A stretch of DNA of 55,313 nucleotides from Paenibacillus allorhizosphaerae. Lineage in GTDB: Bacteria > Bacillota > Bacilli > Paenibacillales > NBRC-103111. Where the stretch lies: contig NZ_CAJVCE010000036.1 of assembly GCF_910594985.1 (NCBI RefSeq), positions 1 through 55,313 on the forward strand, written 5' to 3'. Made by a program: the position numbers and the translations under genes. Of the stretch, positions 42,559 through 50,071 are shown one piece after another (within the stretch, counting starts at the first letter, position 1; each line of letters begins with the position of its first letter). The notes under the pieces were generated by a model, which was given only the letters and a program-made list of their open reading frames with translations, did not search any database and was not told the origin of the DNA.

Positions 42559-43074
42559 TTAATCCGCAATTACACATACAACCGGCACCGGCTCCTGGTT
42601 CCCTACTATGATTTGTTTAATACCGAAACCGGCGTTCATCAGATTTTGACTTGTCCGTTCGGCAATAAACTGGAGCTTATCTGCAGCTGGTGGCTGATTA
42701 AACATATAGACTGTGCCTTCTGGCAACATTCGTCTTCTGATGATTTCCAACTCACGGTCAGCTTTCATCCAGAACAAATTGACGTTCACTGCAAATATCT
42801 TATTAAACTGACTTTGACCCAACTCGGCTTCGTGGAATTTGGCGGCAAGAAATTTTGCCTTCCCCACTATTTCATATTCAGCATTTTTTTTCCTTGCTAT
42901 ATGTATCATTTTATCTGATTGATCAATAGCGGTTATCATTCCTTCGATTAACTTTCTGCCGATCAAGGAAACCGCCGATCCATGTCCGCAACCAATTTCA
43001 AGCATGCGGTCGTATGGAGCTACCTCTAGCATTTCTACTGCCCATTGGATCCGTTCAGCAATGGTTTCCGCCAT
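42559..43074 (-). CDS. Class I SAM-dependent methyltransferase
   Basis: A 171-residue methyltransferase. Motif I is MLEIGCGHGSAVSLIGRKLI, motif II ITAIDQSDKMIHIARKKN, and motif IV resembles KIFAVNVNLFWMKADRELEI with RRMLPEGTVYMFNQPP. The start at 43074 has GGAGGGATGTTCTT upstream; the longer frame to 43158 has no site. No substrate-specific domain is visible, so it is a small free-standing enzyme of unknown acceptor. It forms a single-gene module with a repeat at its 3' end. Confidence 0.88.
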   Translation of the reverse strand: MAETIAERIQWAVEMLEVAPYDRMLEIGCGHGSAVSLIGRKLIEGMITAIDQSDKMIHIARKKNAEYEIVGKAKFLAAKFHEAELGQSQFNKIFAVNVNLFWMKADRELEIIRRRMLPEGTVYMFNQPPAADKLQFIAERTSQNLMNAGFGIKQIIVGNQEPVPVVCVIAD

Positions 43075-43289
43075 AAGAACATCCCTCCTGCCGTCTAACA
43101 TCCTAACTTGACATTCCTTAAAAACGAATTTAACTTCATTTCTTTGAGCGACGATCACATCTTAGGACGTAATGTATAGACAAAATGATCGTCTTCATCA
43201 TCCTCGGTTGGTTCTAATTCCCATACCATCCTTCAATTTCAATTTTACTGTTCTCCTAGTCTTCAAACCACTTTTTTTCGTTAGCAGTT

Positions 43290-43380
43290 TTCAACTATTC
43301 TGCCCGTTACTTCAATGAGTATAAAAGTGGAGCTACCCTTTGCAGCAGCTCCACACTATCGTTTTCCGTTTGTTCAATGG
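43290..43380. repeat. Interspersed hairpin repeat, full copy
   Basis: Left arm CAACTATTCTGCCCGTTACT, hairpin GTGGAGCTACCCTTTGCAGC/AGCTCCAC, right arm ACTATCGTTTTCCGTTTG. The bases from 43075 to 43289 hold the upstream region of the methyltransferase gene and no other gene. Confidence 0.75.
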
Positions 43381-43487
43381 CAAGGTTGAACGAAAAAAGC
43401 GATGGTTCTGTTCCACCGCTGTGCTCTTTCATTCCGTTAGCAGAATCATAACTTGCGGGAGGCCGTGAAGGCTCTTGCTGTCGTGTA

Positions 43488-43934
43488 CTACTTCTGGTCA
43501 CGAAGGTGCGTCGACAGATTGTCGAGCGTACCAGACCAGCCGTCGTACACGTACTGATCGCCGGGGTGACCAGCGAATCCGCGTAGGTGGAAGATCATCT
43601 CGGTGCGATCGCCCTGAGCGGTGAGGGTTAGTGTCACGACAGGGGAGTCCTCGATGGGAGCATCGGGGTAACCCCAGGTGAAGACGAGCCGTTCGAAAGG
43701 AATGACGTCAAGGAACACACCTCCGGTGTGATACTCCTGGCCGGTCTCCTTATTGACCATTGTATAGCGGTAGCGTCCGCCTTCGCGGACGTCGAAGGAG
43801 ATTGACTCCACGGGTGTCGAAGGTAGCCAGGCGGCGAATTCCTTCTTCTCGGTCCAGGCGCGCCATACGAGCTCGCGGCGGGCATTCAGGGTACGGGTGA
43901 TGGTGAACTCAGGTGCAGATGTGGTCATGTTCAT
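43488..43934 (-). CDS. SRPBCC (AHSA1-type) domain protein
   Basis: The 148-residue Bet v 1-like protein reads FTITRTLNARRELVWRAWTE, KKEFAAWLPSTP, FDVREGGRYRYTMVNKETGQ, PFERLVFTWGYPDAP and FHLRGFAGHPGDQYVYDGWS, all AHSA1-family wording. It starts at 43934, where its ATG overlaps the ArsR stop as ATGA, and AAGGAGGAAC lies upstream. ArsR plus AHSA1 pairs are common in bacteria. The GC content (near 58%) is well above the surroundings, suggesting separate acquisition of the pair. Confidence 0.9.
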   Translation of the reverse strand: MNMTTSAPEFTITRTLNARRELVWRAWTEKKEFAAWLPSTPVESISFDVREGGRYRYTMVNKETGQEYHTGGVFLDVIPFERLVFTWGYPDAPIEDSPVVTLTLTAQGDRTEMIFHLRGFAGHPGDQYVYDGWSGTLDNLSTHLRDQK

Positions 43935-44269
43935 TGTTCCTCCTTTTTGGTCATGGACTTGAGGTGCAATTCCAGTGTGTCGAAGTGCTGGTTCCACTCG
44001 CGGCGGTGCTTCTCGACCCAGGCCGATGCCTCATCGAGAGGCTCGGTGCGCATCGTCAGGGTCCGCCACTGGGCTTTTGCTGTGCGTTCGATCAGACCTG
44101 CTCGCTCCAGCACTTTGAGGTGTTGGGAGATTGCGGGTGCGCTTATCTCGAAGTGCTCAGCGACCTCCCCGACTGTAGCGGCCCCCTGTGACAGCCTTGA
44201 AAGGATGTTTCGGCGCGTCGGATCGGCGAGCGCAGCGAAGATGAGGCTGAGTGTGTCGCTGGCAACCAA
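43931..44269 (-). CDS. ArsR-family winged-helix repressor
   Basis: A 112-residue regulator: LIFAALADPTRRNILSRLSQ, GAATVGEVAEHFEISAPAIS and QHLKVLERAGLIERTAKAQW give the full winged helix. It has no metal-binding Cys motif, so it belongs to the non-metal group that usually pairs with SRPBCC genes. The start is a TTG at 44269 with AAGGGG 8 bases upstream. It is coupled to the SRPBCC gene by a 4-base overlap. An ATTAAG/CTTAAT palindrome lies just upstream. Confidence 0.9.
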   Translation of the reverse strand: MVASDTLSLIFAALADPTRRNILSRLSQGAATVGEVAEHFEISAPAISQHLKVLERAGLIERTAKAQWRTLTMRTEPLDEASAWVEKHRREWNQHFDTLELHLKSMTKKEEQ

Positions 44270-44284
44270 TTAAAAATCCCCTTA

Positions 44285-44302
44285 ATTAAGAATATACTTA
44301 AT
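44285..44302. promoter_or_regulatory. Candidate ArsR operator
   Basis: ATTAAG-AATATA-CTTAAT, a perfect 6+6 inverted repeat 16 bases before the ArsR start codon. Size and position fit autoregulation by a dimeric repressor. Confidence 0.45.
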
Positions 44303-44494
44303 AAAAAAACGCATTGTGTGGTCGTGTGAATCTGCTTGGAGTGGGCATTGACTCACAGACCTAAGGATCGTCGGTGCGCATCTCGCCTATGTGAAGTTAA
44401 AATCCTTATGAGATGGATTAGAAGAGATTCGAACTTATAGTAGGTAAATATGGATTAGGCCGATCGGGGAATACCCGTTCTAATTTGTCTTCCA

Positions 44495-44592
44495 CTGAAT
44501 AATCCTGCCAGTTAGCACAACGCGGCTGCCGATTCGTTTCGGCAGCCGTGTCTTTGTTTTTATAAGTATCGTCTTCCGTTACTTTAACTAAC
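44495..44592. repeat. Interspersed hairpin repeat, full copy
   Basis: Left arm AATAATCCTGCCAGTTAGCA, strong hairpin CGGCTGCCGA/TCGGCAGCCG, right arm AAGTATCGTCTTCCGTTACT. The bases from 44303 to 44494 hold no gene. Confidence 0.75.
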
Positions 44593-44700
44593 TTATATCG
44601 CCATTGTGTGTAGATTGTTGCCCTCGGGATCCCAAAATTCAAACTACCATGGCCATCATCTGAAATATCGGTTACTACTACTCCTTTTTTCTTTTAAGTA
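44593..44700 (-). pseudogene. VOC-family C-terminal fragment
   Basis: The minus strand reads KKGVVVTDISDDGHGSLNF. With one T restored in a T-run it ends WDPEGNNLHTMAI, the usual last strand of a VOC protein. Only about 33 residues remain between the repeat and the intact VOC gene at 44720. Confidence 0.6.
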
Positions 44701-44719
44701 CCGAGATTTCGTCATAAAG

Positions 44720-45103
44720 TTACTTCTGCACAATCTGAATAAGGTTGCCGCATGTATCGTCGAAGACAGCTATTGTGAGTTCGCCCATTTTTGTCGGCTC
44801 CATAGTAAAATTCACGCCGTTTTCCAATAATCGTTTGTACTCTTTATTAATATCTACAACGCCAAACATTGTTGCCGGGATGCCATCGGCACATATCTTT
44901 TTTTGATACTCTCTGGCTGCAGGATGGTCATTCGGTTCGAGTAAAAGCTCGGTACCGTCTTGCTCATCGGGAGAAACAAGCGTTATCCACCTAAATTCTC
45001 CGACGGGAACGTCATGCTTTTTTACAAAGCCCAGCGTTTCTGTATAAAACTCCAATGCCTTGTCTTGATCTTGAACGAATATACTGGTAACAATGATTTT
45101 CAT
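44720..45103 (-). CDS. VOC-family (glyoxalase-like) protein
   Basis: The 127-residue protein is a compact two-unit vicinal oxygen chelate protein: KIIVTSIFVQDQDKALEFYT, ETLGFVKKHDVPVGEFRWIT, ELLLEPNDHPAAREYQKKI and the C-terminal FDDTCGNLIQIVQK. RBS GGAGGGAAAAACATT precedes the ATG. It is codirectional with the ArsR-type gene about 95 bases upstream (45199), and the pair probably forms one regulated unit. Such pairs are frequent in Bacillales. Substrate unknown. Confidence 0.9.
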   Translation of the reverse strand: MKIIVTSIFVQDQDKALEFYTETLGFVKKHDVPVGEFRWITLVSPDEQDGTELLLEPNDHPAAREYQKKICADGIPATMFGVVDINKEYKRLLENGVNFTMEPTKMGELTIAVFDDTCGNLIQIVQK

Positions 45104-45198
45104 AATGTTTTTCCCTCCATTGATATTTGCTGTGTTCTGCTAACAATCTGGCTCCGATAGAAAAAAAACATACATTCGTCAAAAGTTTTTAATTAAAA

Positions 45199-45477
45199 TT
45201 ACTCTATCCATCCTTTCAGCAAATTTCTAAGTGGTTCATTATTGAATATAACCACTCGATATTTTCCCTTTTTTTCTGATTTTACGAGCCCTGCATCTTC
45301 CAGTGCAGAAAGATGTTTAGCTATCGCCTGTCGCGTAATGGAAAGGTCGTGCTTCGTAATGAGACGCACCGTAAGTTCATACAACGTCTGCTCGTTGCGT
45401 TCGGATAGTTCGTCTAATATAAGCCGACGAGTCGAGTCACTAAGTGCTTTGAATATAGCGTCTTTGTCCCAATTCAT
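45199..45477 (-). CDS. ArsR-family winged-helix regulator, leaderless start
   Basis: A 92-residue regulator: MNWDKDAIFKALSDSTRRLI, LDELSERNEQTLYELTVRLI and TRQAIAKHLSALEDAGLVKS, ending EPLRNLLKGWIE. The ATG at 45477 has no RBS. It lies only 7 bases after a TATACT -10 box, so the mRNA probably starts at or next to the ATG. The upstream codon at 45513 (TTG) is the -35 box itself and cannot be the start. An inverted repeat between -35 and -10 would place the repressor on its own promoter. Confidence 0.85.
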   Translation of the reverse strand: MNWDKDAIFKALSDSTRRLILDELSERNEQTLYELTVRLITKHDLSITRQAIAKHLSALEDAGLVKSEKKGKYRVVIFNNEPLRNLLKGWIE

Positions 45478-45484
45478 ATATCGA

Positions 45485-45513
45485 GTATAAGCAACTCTGT
45501 GGTTGCTTGTCAA
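45485..45513 (-). promoter_or_regulatory. Promoter with overlapping operator for the ArsR/VOC unit
   Basis: TTGACA (45508-45513), about 17 bases, TATACT (45485-45490). The spacer carries AAGCAAC-CACAGA-GTTGCTT, a perfect 7+7 inverted repeat (45489-45508) overlapping both boxes. Confidence 0.75.
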
Positions 45514-45714
45514 GCATAAGTAACTGTAAAGTTGCGTGATTAAGGAACCGTATCATGCAAACCTTAACAAGTTCCTTTCCCTCGGCGCCTTGGAGGCTCG
45601 AAAACCATTAAATCAAAGCTCATTTGAAGTCCTCCTGTTTTTAGATAGATTTCACTTCTTTCATTGTTTGATCGCTAGCCCCGCGTCTATCTATCTTTCA
45701 TCTCAATTTGCTGG

Positions 45715-45790
45715 AATTATTTAATCTATCCTGCTCGATTCGCGGAGCGAAGGTTTTCAACAAATGTTCGCCGTTAGCGCATTGATCCGG
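45715..45790. repeat. Degenerate interspersed repeat arms
   Basis: AATCTATCCTGCTCGATTCG (left arm) and GTTCGCCGTTAGCGCATTGA (right arm, including CCGTTAGCGCA, the IS110 target core). The hairpin is not recognisable. The bases from 45514 to 45714 hold no gene. Confidence 0.5.
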
Positions 45791-45902
45791 CTTTGTTTGT
45801 ACTCCCCCAGTAACCCAAAAATTCAAATCACGCATTCCTATGTGATTATCCATTTCAAAATGTTTTTGTTCCCCATACCATAAGACGAGGGGGTGATGAA
45901 CT

Positions 45903-46292
45903 GTGGCAAATCCGGTTTTCATTGGCTCGAATTGTATTGCTCGAATAGGAAATCAATTTTTTCTAATAGCAGAAATTGAAGCAAAAGTACCAGGCGTTGA
46001 AATCGACCCGTTATTCGCTATTAGAGCGACTGCTGAACAAGCACGCCGTCTCATACGTTCGGGAGTAATGCGCTGCAAAATTCAAAATACGATTCCGAGA
46101 GCGACTCGAGGAAAGAAAGTTGAGCTGAAAGGCGTACTATTCGCGAATGGTCAGATATTTTCGGTATTCGATGTTGAAAATTCTACCGATAAAGCGGTAC
46201 TCGTAAGAATCAACGTTGCTCAGGCACAGAAACTGATTAGCAAAGGTACACGAATTATTAAAGTGATTCGGCGTCCTTTTATCAATGATTAA
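45903..46292 (+). CDS. Hypothetical protein with two internal repeats
   Basis: A 129-residue protein; GTG start at 45903 with GAGGGGGTG 8 bases upstream. Two similar halves of about 55 residues are visible: IGNQFFLIAEIEAKVPGVEI with TAEQARRLIRSGVMRCKI, then FANGQIFSVFDVENSTDKAV with VAQAQKLISKGTRIIKVI. Basic overall, no signal or membrane segment. I do not recognise the family; the duplicated alpha/beta pattern suggests a small symmetric fold. It is one of the few plus-strand genes in this stretch. Confidence 0.7.
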   Translation: MANPVFIGSNCIARIGNQFFLIAEIEAKVPGVEIDPLFAIRATAEQARRLIRSGVMRCKIQNTIPRATRGKKVELKGVLFANGQIFSVFDVENSTDKAVLVRINVAQAQKLISKGTRIIKVIRRPFIND

Positions 46293-46537
46293 CCAATTAT
46301 GGCAAACCTCAGCTAACAACAGGCGGCACCCATGGGAGCAGCCGGTTTGTGACTCGGCAAAAAGTGTCGGTCTGTAATCTTGCAGTTCCAGTAAGGAACC
46401 GTGATCCAAAGACCAAGTACATTTTTCGTTTATGGTGTTGGTGAGGTCAGCGTCAGGCCATTTGTGCTTAGATACATTACGGTGAACCGGATCATTCATG
46501 ATAAATCTAAATTTATCATAATTGTCATAAATACCGT
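46293..46537. other. No confident gene; degenerate repeat
   Basis: 46305-46355 contains GCTAACAACAGGCGGCAC and GGAGCAGCCG, a worn hairpin repeat. A minus-strand frame starting at 46499 is open but lacks an RBS and overlaps the gene at 45903, so I do not call it. Confidence 0.4.
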
Positions 46538-46622
46538 ATTAAACTGCCCGATACTTCAATGAACTCAAAGAGGAGCTGTCCTTGTGGCAGCTCCTCGCTA
46601 TCGTTCCTCGTTAGTTTAAAAA
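46538..46622. repeat. Interspersed hairpin repeat, full copy
   Basis: Left arm TTAAACTGCCCGATACTTCA, strong hairpin GAGGAGCTGTC...GGCAGCTCCTC, right arm GCTATCGTTCCTCGTTAG. It lies 93 bases beyond the stop of the RibD_C-like gene at 46715. Confidence 0.75.
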
Positions 46623-46714
46623 TGGAAGGTGCTCATAACTTCCGACTTTAGTAATTTCACTTGATTTTAGTAAGCTCGAAAGCGTTTCTCCTGAATTTCG
46701 CTCTAGCGTCGCGG

Positions 46715-47278
46715 TCAGACGATCACGCGGTAGTGAAGATGAACAACGCCGCTTCGGAAGCGGTGCTCACCGAGCAGCTCGAGCCGCATGCGGAGGTTGT
46801 CCGGCAATGCTCGCTTACCTCCACCCAAGACGATCGGATTAACAAGCAGATGACACTCGTCGATCAGTCCCGCGCTCATCGCCTGCCCAGCAAGCTCGGG
46901 GCCGCCAATCGTAATGTCGGCTTCTGAAGACTCCTTCAGCCGCCGGATCGCATCAGGATCGAATTCGCGCTCGATCCTAGTCCTAGCGCTTGAAACCGCC
47001 TGAAGCGTCCGGGAATACACGATCTTCTCAGCAGCTCGCCAGATCTGCGCGAATTCCCGCATTACCTCCGGTTGATCGCCTTTTTTGGCGCTCGCCGTCT
47101 CCCAGTACACCATCGACTCGTACATTCGACGCCCGTATAGGTAGGTGCCAATCGGCCGCTGGAAGTCAGTCCAGAACGCAAACACCTCGTCATCGGAGAT
47201 CGTCCACTCGATATTGCCGCGATCGTCCTCCATGTAACCGTCCAAAGATACGTTAATAGGGTAGATCAGTTTAGCCAT
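46715..47278 (-). CDS. Dihydrofolate-reductase-like protein (RibD C-terminal domain family)
   Basis: The 187-residue protein reads AKLIYPINVSLDGYMEDDRG, IGTYLYGRRMYESMVYWETA, DITIGGPELAGQAMSAGLID, ECHLLVNPIVLGGGKRALPD and ends VVHLHYRVIV. The start at 47278 has GGAGGGCG upstream; the earlier in-frame TTG at 47296 overlaps that site. GC-rich compared with its flanks. It lies 30 bases after the stop of another family member (47309), so two paralogues from different subgroups stand in tandem. Confidence 0.88.
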   Translation of the reverse strand: MAKLIYPINVSLDGYMEDDRGNIEWTISDDEVFAFWTDFQRPIGTYLYGRRMYESMVYWETASAKKGDQPEVMREFAQIWRAAEKIVYSRTLQAVSSARTRIEREFDPDAIRRLKESSEADITIGGPELAGQAMSAGLIDECHLLVNPIVLGGGKRALPDNLRMRLELLGEHRFRSGVVHLHYRVIV

Positions 47279-47308
47279 TTCAATAACGCCCTCCAATTTT
47301 TAGCCGCC

Positions 47309-47726
47309 TTAAGCTCCAATAGTACCTGTCTTGACTTCTCCAGCTCGCTTGTAAGTGGCAATAATCACTCCGGTCGGTGTATTCAAACTCTCTGTTAATG
47401 TAAAGGCTGCCGGAATCGAGCCACTGTCAAACAACTTTTTCCCTTCGCCAAGAGTCAATGGATGAATTAAGAGCCAGAGTTCGTCCACAAGATCATTCTT
47501 AAGTAACATCTGAATGAGCTCACCGTTGCCCTGAACTTGCAAGTCTGAGCCATCTGTTATTTTGAGCTTTTCAATATCTGCCAAGCTTTTGAGGAAAACT
47601 GAGTTTTTCCAAGCTGACTTTTCCATGGTATTGGACATGACGTACTTTGTCATATCATTGATACCTGGCCAAATGTCTGCGTGTTCGGGCCAGTAAGAGG
47701 CAAAGCCTCCAAAGTTTAATGTCTAA
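47309..47726 (-). pseudogene. RibD_C-family protein, N-terminus lost
   Basis: The C-terminal 60% of a family member is open: FASYWPEHADIWPGINDMTK, YVMSNTMEKSAWKNSVFLKS, DLQVQGNGELIQMLLKNDLV and LIHPLTLGEGKKLFDSGSIP. An in-frame TAG lies near 47722, and the first 65 or so residues, including the nucleotide-binding start, are absent. An ATG at 47653 could start a 114-residue product with no complete active site. It is the longer subgroup, close to the protein at 40536. Confidence 0.78.
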
Positions 47727-47944
47727 AAGACTTTATCATTATTTGGCATTTTTTTGTTCCAGCTCTTCAATTATAGGTAGGGTATCCGCACGATTTTCCA
47801 TACTTGATCATTTCGCTAAAAAACCATTCCTGCTGCTGGGTATGGCAAAATGTCGAACGTTTACATTAGATCATGGTGTCGGCCGTGACTTGCTGGTGCG
47901 CCTGCTGCCGGTCTACCGAAAGCCCGCCCAAAAGCCAATGAAGC

Positions 47945-48315
47945 TCACTTTTCGTGACCGTCATCGGAAACTGGCCCCTTCAACAAGAAAGAGTTCTGCC
48001 ACGACACGTGATCCAGCGTCCACGAGACAACGTACTTGGGATTCGGATCGATCTTGCGTGCGAAGTCGAACACGAATTGAGGCCCGACGCCGCTGCTGGC
48101 TATGGCTGGCCAGGCACGCTCCATCAGCTGGTAGATTTCACGTCCAAAAGCAGACCATCGGACTGGTCCATCGGTTCCAACGTATACTGGTGGAGCTCCT
48201 CATCGGCAATCATCTGCGTGTGGTCACAGCAACCGTCCAGTGTCACATACACGTCCCATATGCAGCTTCCTTTATGTCTACATTTTATCATCCAACAGCT
48301 GACCAGGTTTCTCAC
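47945..48315 (-). pseudogene. RibD_C-family remnant, frameshifted and 3'-truncated
   Basis: The minus strand reads DVYVTLDGCCDHTQMIADEE and LHQYTLEPMDQSDGLL. One T is missing from a T-run near 48140; with it restored the frame continues FGREIYQLMERAWPAIASSG, FDFARKIDPNPKYVVSWTLD, HVSWQNSFLLKGPVSDDG, then a stop. The last third of the domain is absent. The bases from 47727 to 47944 contain no intact gene. Confidence 0.7.
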
Positions 48316-48373
48316 GGATTGCTAATGTGCACAGTCCGGGCCCGACCGAATACAACTTTAGTTTAACGGAGGA

Positions 48374-48433
48374 TGGTAAATTAAACGATTCTGCCAGTTT
48401 CTTCAACGGGAACAGGGAGCAGTTGCCGCGGCT
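48374..48433. repeat. Interspersed hairpin repeat cut by an IS3-family end
   Basis: Left arm AACGATTCTGCCAGTTTCTT, then GGGAGCAGTTGCCGCGGC. The downstream half of the hairpin and the right arm are replaced by the IS sequence starting TGAACTGCACCCC at 48434. Confidence 0.65.
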
Positions 48434-48597
48434 GAACTGCACCCCAATTGTTAGACAAGGCTATTTGATCAAGCAGCTTGTAGGGCATGAGTACGGAATT
48501 TGACTGGACTCATGCCTTTTAATTTTGTCTTTGCACGTTTGTTGTTGTAGTAATCGATGTATTTATCCAGTTCTTGTTTGAAATGATCGATACTCTT
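48434..48597 (-). mobile_element. IS3-family (IS150-like) right-end remnant
   Basis: The terminal sequence TGAACTGCACCCCAATTGTT is typical of IS150-like ends. The minus strand then encodes the end of an OrfB integrase-type transposase: SIDHFKQELDKYIDYYNNKR and TKLKGMSPVKFRTHALQ. The remainder of the element is missing. It now runs in frame into an EamA-like start at 48598. Confidence 0.75.
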
Positions 48598-48681
48598 AAA
48601 TAAAGGCGCACTGATTGCATAAAGGGCAGCGGCTAACACAGCCCCTAGAATGGCAGCATTTTTCAAGGTTCCTACCTCCAC
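48598..48681 (-). pseudogene. EamA-type transporter, first span only
   Basis: GGAGGTAGGAACC, then the TTG-started LKNAAILGAVLAAALYAISA with PLF, is the first membrane span of a DMT/EamA permease. It is cut after about 24 residues and fused in frame to the IS3 OrfB tail, giving a 70-codon chimera (48469-48681). It follows the CsoR-like gene by a few bases, so the two were once an operon. Confidence 0.55.
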
Positions 48682-48682
48682 T

Positions 48683-48966
48683 ATTTCATAAATTTATCAA
48701 TAGCAAGAGACAAATCCTTTAACACCTTTTCATCACCCGTTGTAACCGCATCGGCCACACAATGCTTGATATGATCCTGCAAAATGATTTTCCCGATATT
48801 ATTCACGGCTGACTTGACAACAGCAATTTGGATCAAGACCTCACTACAGTTCTTCCACCATTTTTTTTACCGATTCTAAATGTCCAATCGCTCTGGATAG
48901 GCGATTGATAACAGATTGTGTGCTTTCGTGCTGATGTTGGTGATGATTAGTAGCCAATCTTATCAC
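48683..48966 (-). pseudogene. CsoR/FrmR-family metal- or aldehyde-sensing repressor, frameshifted
   Basis: An all-helical repressor read in two frames. It begins ATNHHQHQHESTQSVINRLS and RAIGHLESVKKMVEEL, then a stop. After a one-base shift it continues DCSEVLIQIAVVKSAVNNIG, KIILQDHIKHCVADAVTTGD and LSLAIDKFMK. Cys in DCSEV and His-x3-Cys in HIKHC are the usual ligand positions of CsoR-like proteins. The His-rich N-terminus resembles RcnR/FrmR. The start is unclear: GTG 48966 is in frame, ATG 48970 is not. Its operator and promoter are still intact upstream. Confidence 0.75.
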
Positions 48967-48977
48967 TCATCTTGCCA

Positions 48978-49005
48978 ATTATCCCCCCGGGGGGTTATAT
49001 GTCAA
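48978..49005 (-). promoter_or_regulatory. Promoter with G/C-tract palindrome, CsoR-type operator
   Basis: TTGACA (49000-49005), 16 bases, GATAAT (48978-48983). The spacer is filled by AT-flanked CCCCCCGGGGGG (48983-48994), the kind of G-tract inverted repeat that CsoR/RcnR/FrmR-family tetramers bind. Confidence 0.75.
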
Positions 49006-49017
49006 ACAATATTTCAT

Positions 49018-49395
49018 TGCATATCAATCACACATAACTGCCCTTTAGCTTAATGGCCATGTGAACAATACATTACAAATTCAACCTTTACTATCACCGC
49101 GATTATGCGCATATGTTTGTGTCGCAAAACGATTATGCACCTATGTTTGTGTCGTGGCTTCGCGACACAAACATAGGTGCTTGAAATAATAAATCCCCGA
49201 TTGACGGGGATCTAAAAGCACTCATGTTTGTGTCGCCGGACAACGACATTGTCGGTTATATATATTGTTACACATTATATAACGATATTTTGGAATTTAA
49301 AAAAATAGGTTACATGATTCTTCTTTAACTTGAATGAAAAAGCAGCCGATCGTTGTGACCAGCTGCTGCTGCGAGCTTAAATAGCGTAACTTAAA
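49018..49395. repeat. Hairpin repeat split by a GACACAAACAT-type end element
   Basis: A left arm (CATAACTGCCCTTTAGCTTA, about 49029-49048) and a hairpin part (GCAGCCGATCG...CAGCTGCTGC, about 49350-49380) are separated by another element (49101-49242). That element carries four GTTTGTGTCG/CGACACAAAC sites, a CCCCG-ATTGA-CGGGG stem and the end TGTCGCCGGACA. The segment after it, TATATATTGTTACACATTAT, also follows the element at 17016-17159. Confidence 0.6.
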
Positions 49396-49425
49396 TAGAT
49401 GTTTTATTAGTTTGCCCCATTTCGG

Positions 49426-49580
49426 CTAGGGTTATAAGTTCTTATCATTCACTTTAGACAAGAACTTATATCCTTAGTACAAAAAAACAGCGACTTACGC
49501 GATTGCTAAAGCATATATGTTCATGTCCTCTGACATCTTCCGCCCTCGGTTGATAAGAACTTTATCGCATTCCCGACAGA
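49426..49580. repeat. Degenerate end-repeat element
   Basis: GTTATAAGTTCTTATCATTC, TTAGACAAGAACTTATA, stem GCGACTTACGCGATTGC, end ATGTTCATGTCCTCTGACA, and a further GATAAGAACTTTATCGC with CCCGACA at 49573-49579. It is a worn relative of the 142-base elements. No gene in 49243-49731. Confidence 0.55.
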
Positions 49581-49731
49581 AAAAGACCCATCGCTATCAT
49601 GGGGTTAAAAAATGTTTTGACTATTTAAATAAGTTCTTTAAATTATAAGTCTGAATAAGTTTGATCGACGTAACTTCAGTTACCACTCAATCGCACCCAT
49701 TTGCAGATTAGCTCAATTTAATTAGAGATGG

Positions 49732-50071
49732 ATAAGAATATTGATAAGTTTCCCGAATGGATCTCTAACAAAAAAACGCCGAACTCCCCATGGCTCCTCA
49801 GTTGGTCCATACTCTATTGGAATTCCTGCTTCTTTTATACGAGTTAACGCGTCATCAAGATCATCAACCTCAATTGACAGATCAGGCACAGGTGTCCAGA
49901 GCCTCCCTCTAATAGGAAACTAACCTGAGTGCTCATTTTCTCATGCGAACCGTATGTTGCAATAAATCCCATATCCATTAGTTGATCAAGTCCAAGTACT
50001 TCCCCGTAAAAATACGAAGCTTTGGAAATGTCCTGCGTCTCTATATTTGCAACAATTCGTTTGATCTTCAT
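49732..50071 (-). pseudogene. VOC-family protein, single-base frameshift
   Basis: From ATG 50071 (RBS AGGAGGATGAAAA) it reads KIKRIVANIETQDISKASYF, YGEVLGLDQLMDMGFIATYG and VSFLLEGGSG. One A is missing near 49913; with it restored the frame runs on TPVPDLSIEVDDLDDALTRI, KEAGIPIEYGPTEEPWGVRR and FFVRDPFGKLINILIHL to 49732. The corrected length, about 113 residues, is normal for the family. All fold elements are present, so the lesion is either very recent or a sequencing indel. Confidence 0.8.

Noticed and set aside
46137..46499. Minus-strand 120-codon frame overlapping the two-repeat protein
   Set aside because: No RBS, it covers a worn hairpin repeat, and it overlaps a plus-strand gene with a better start.
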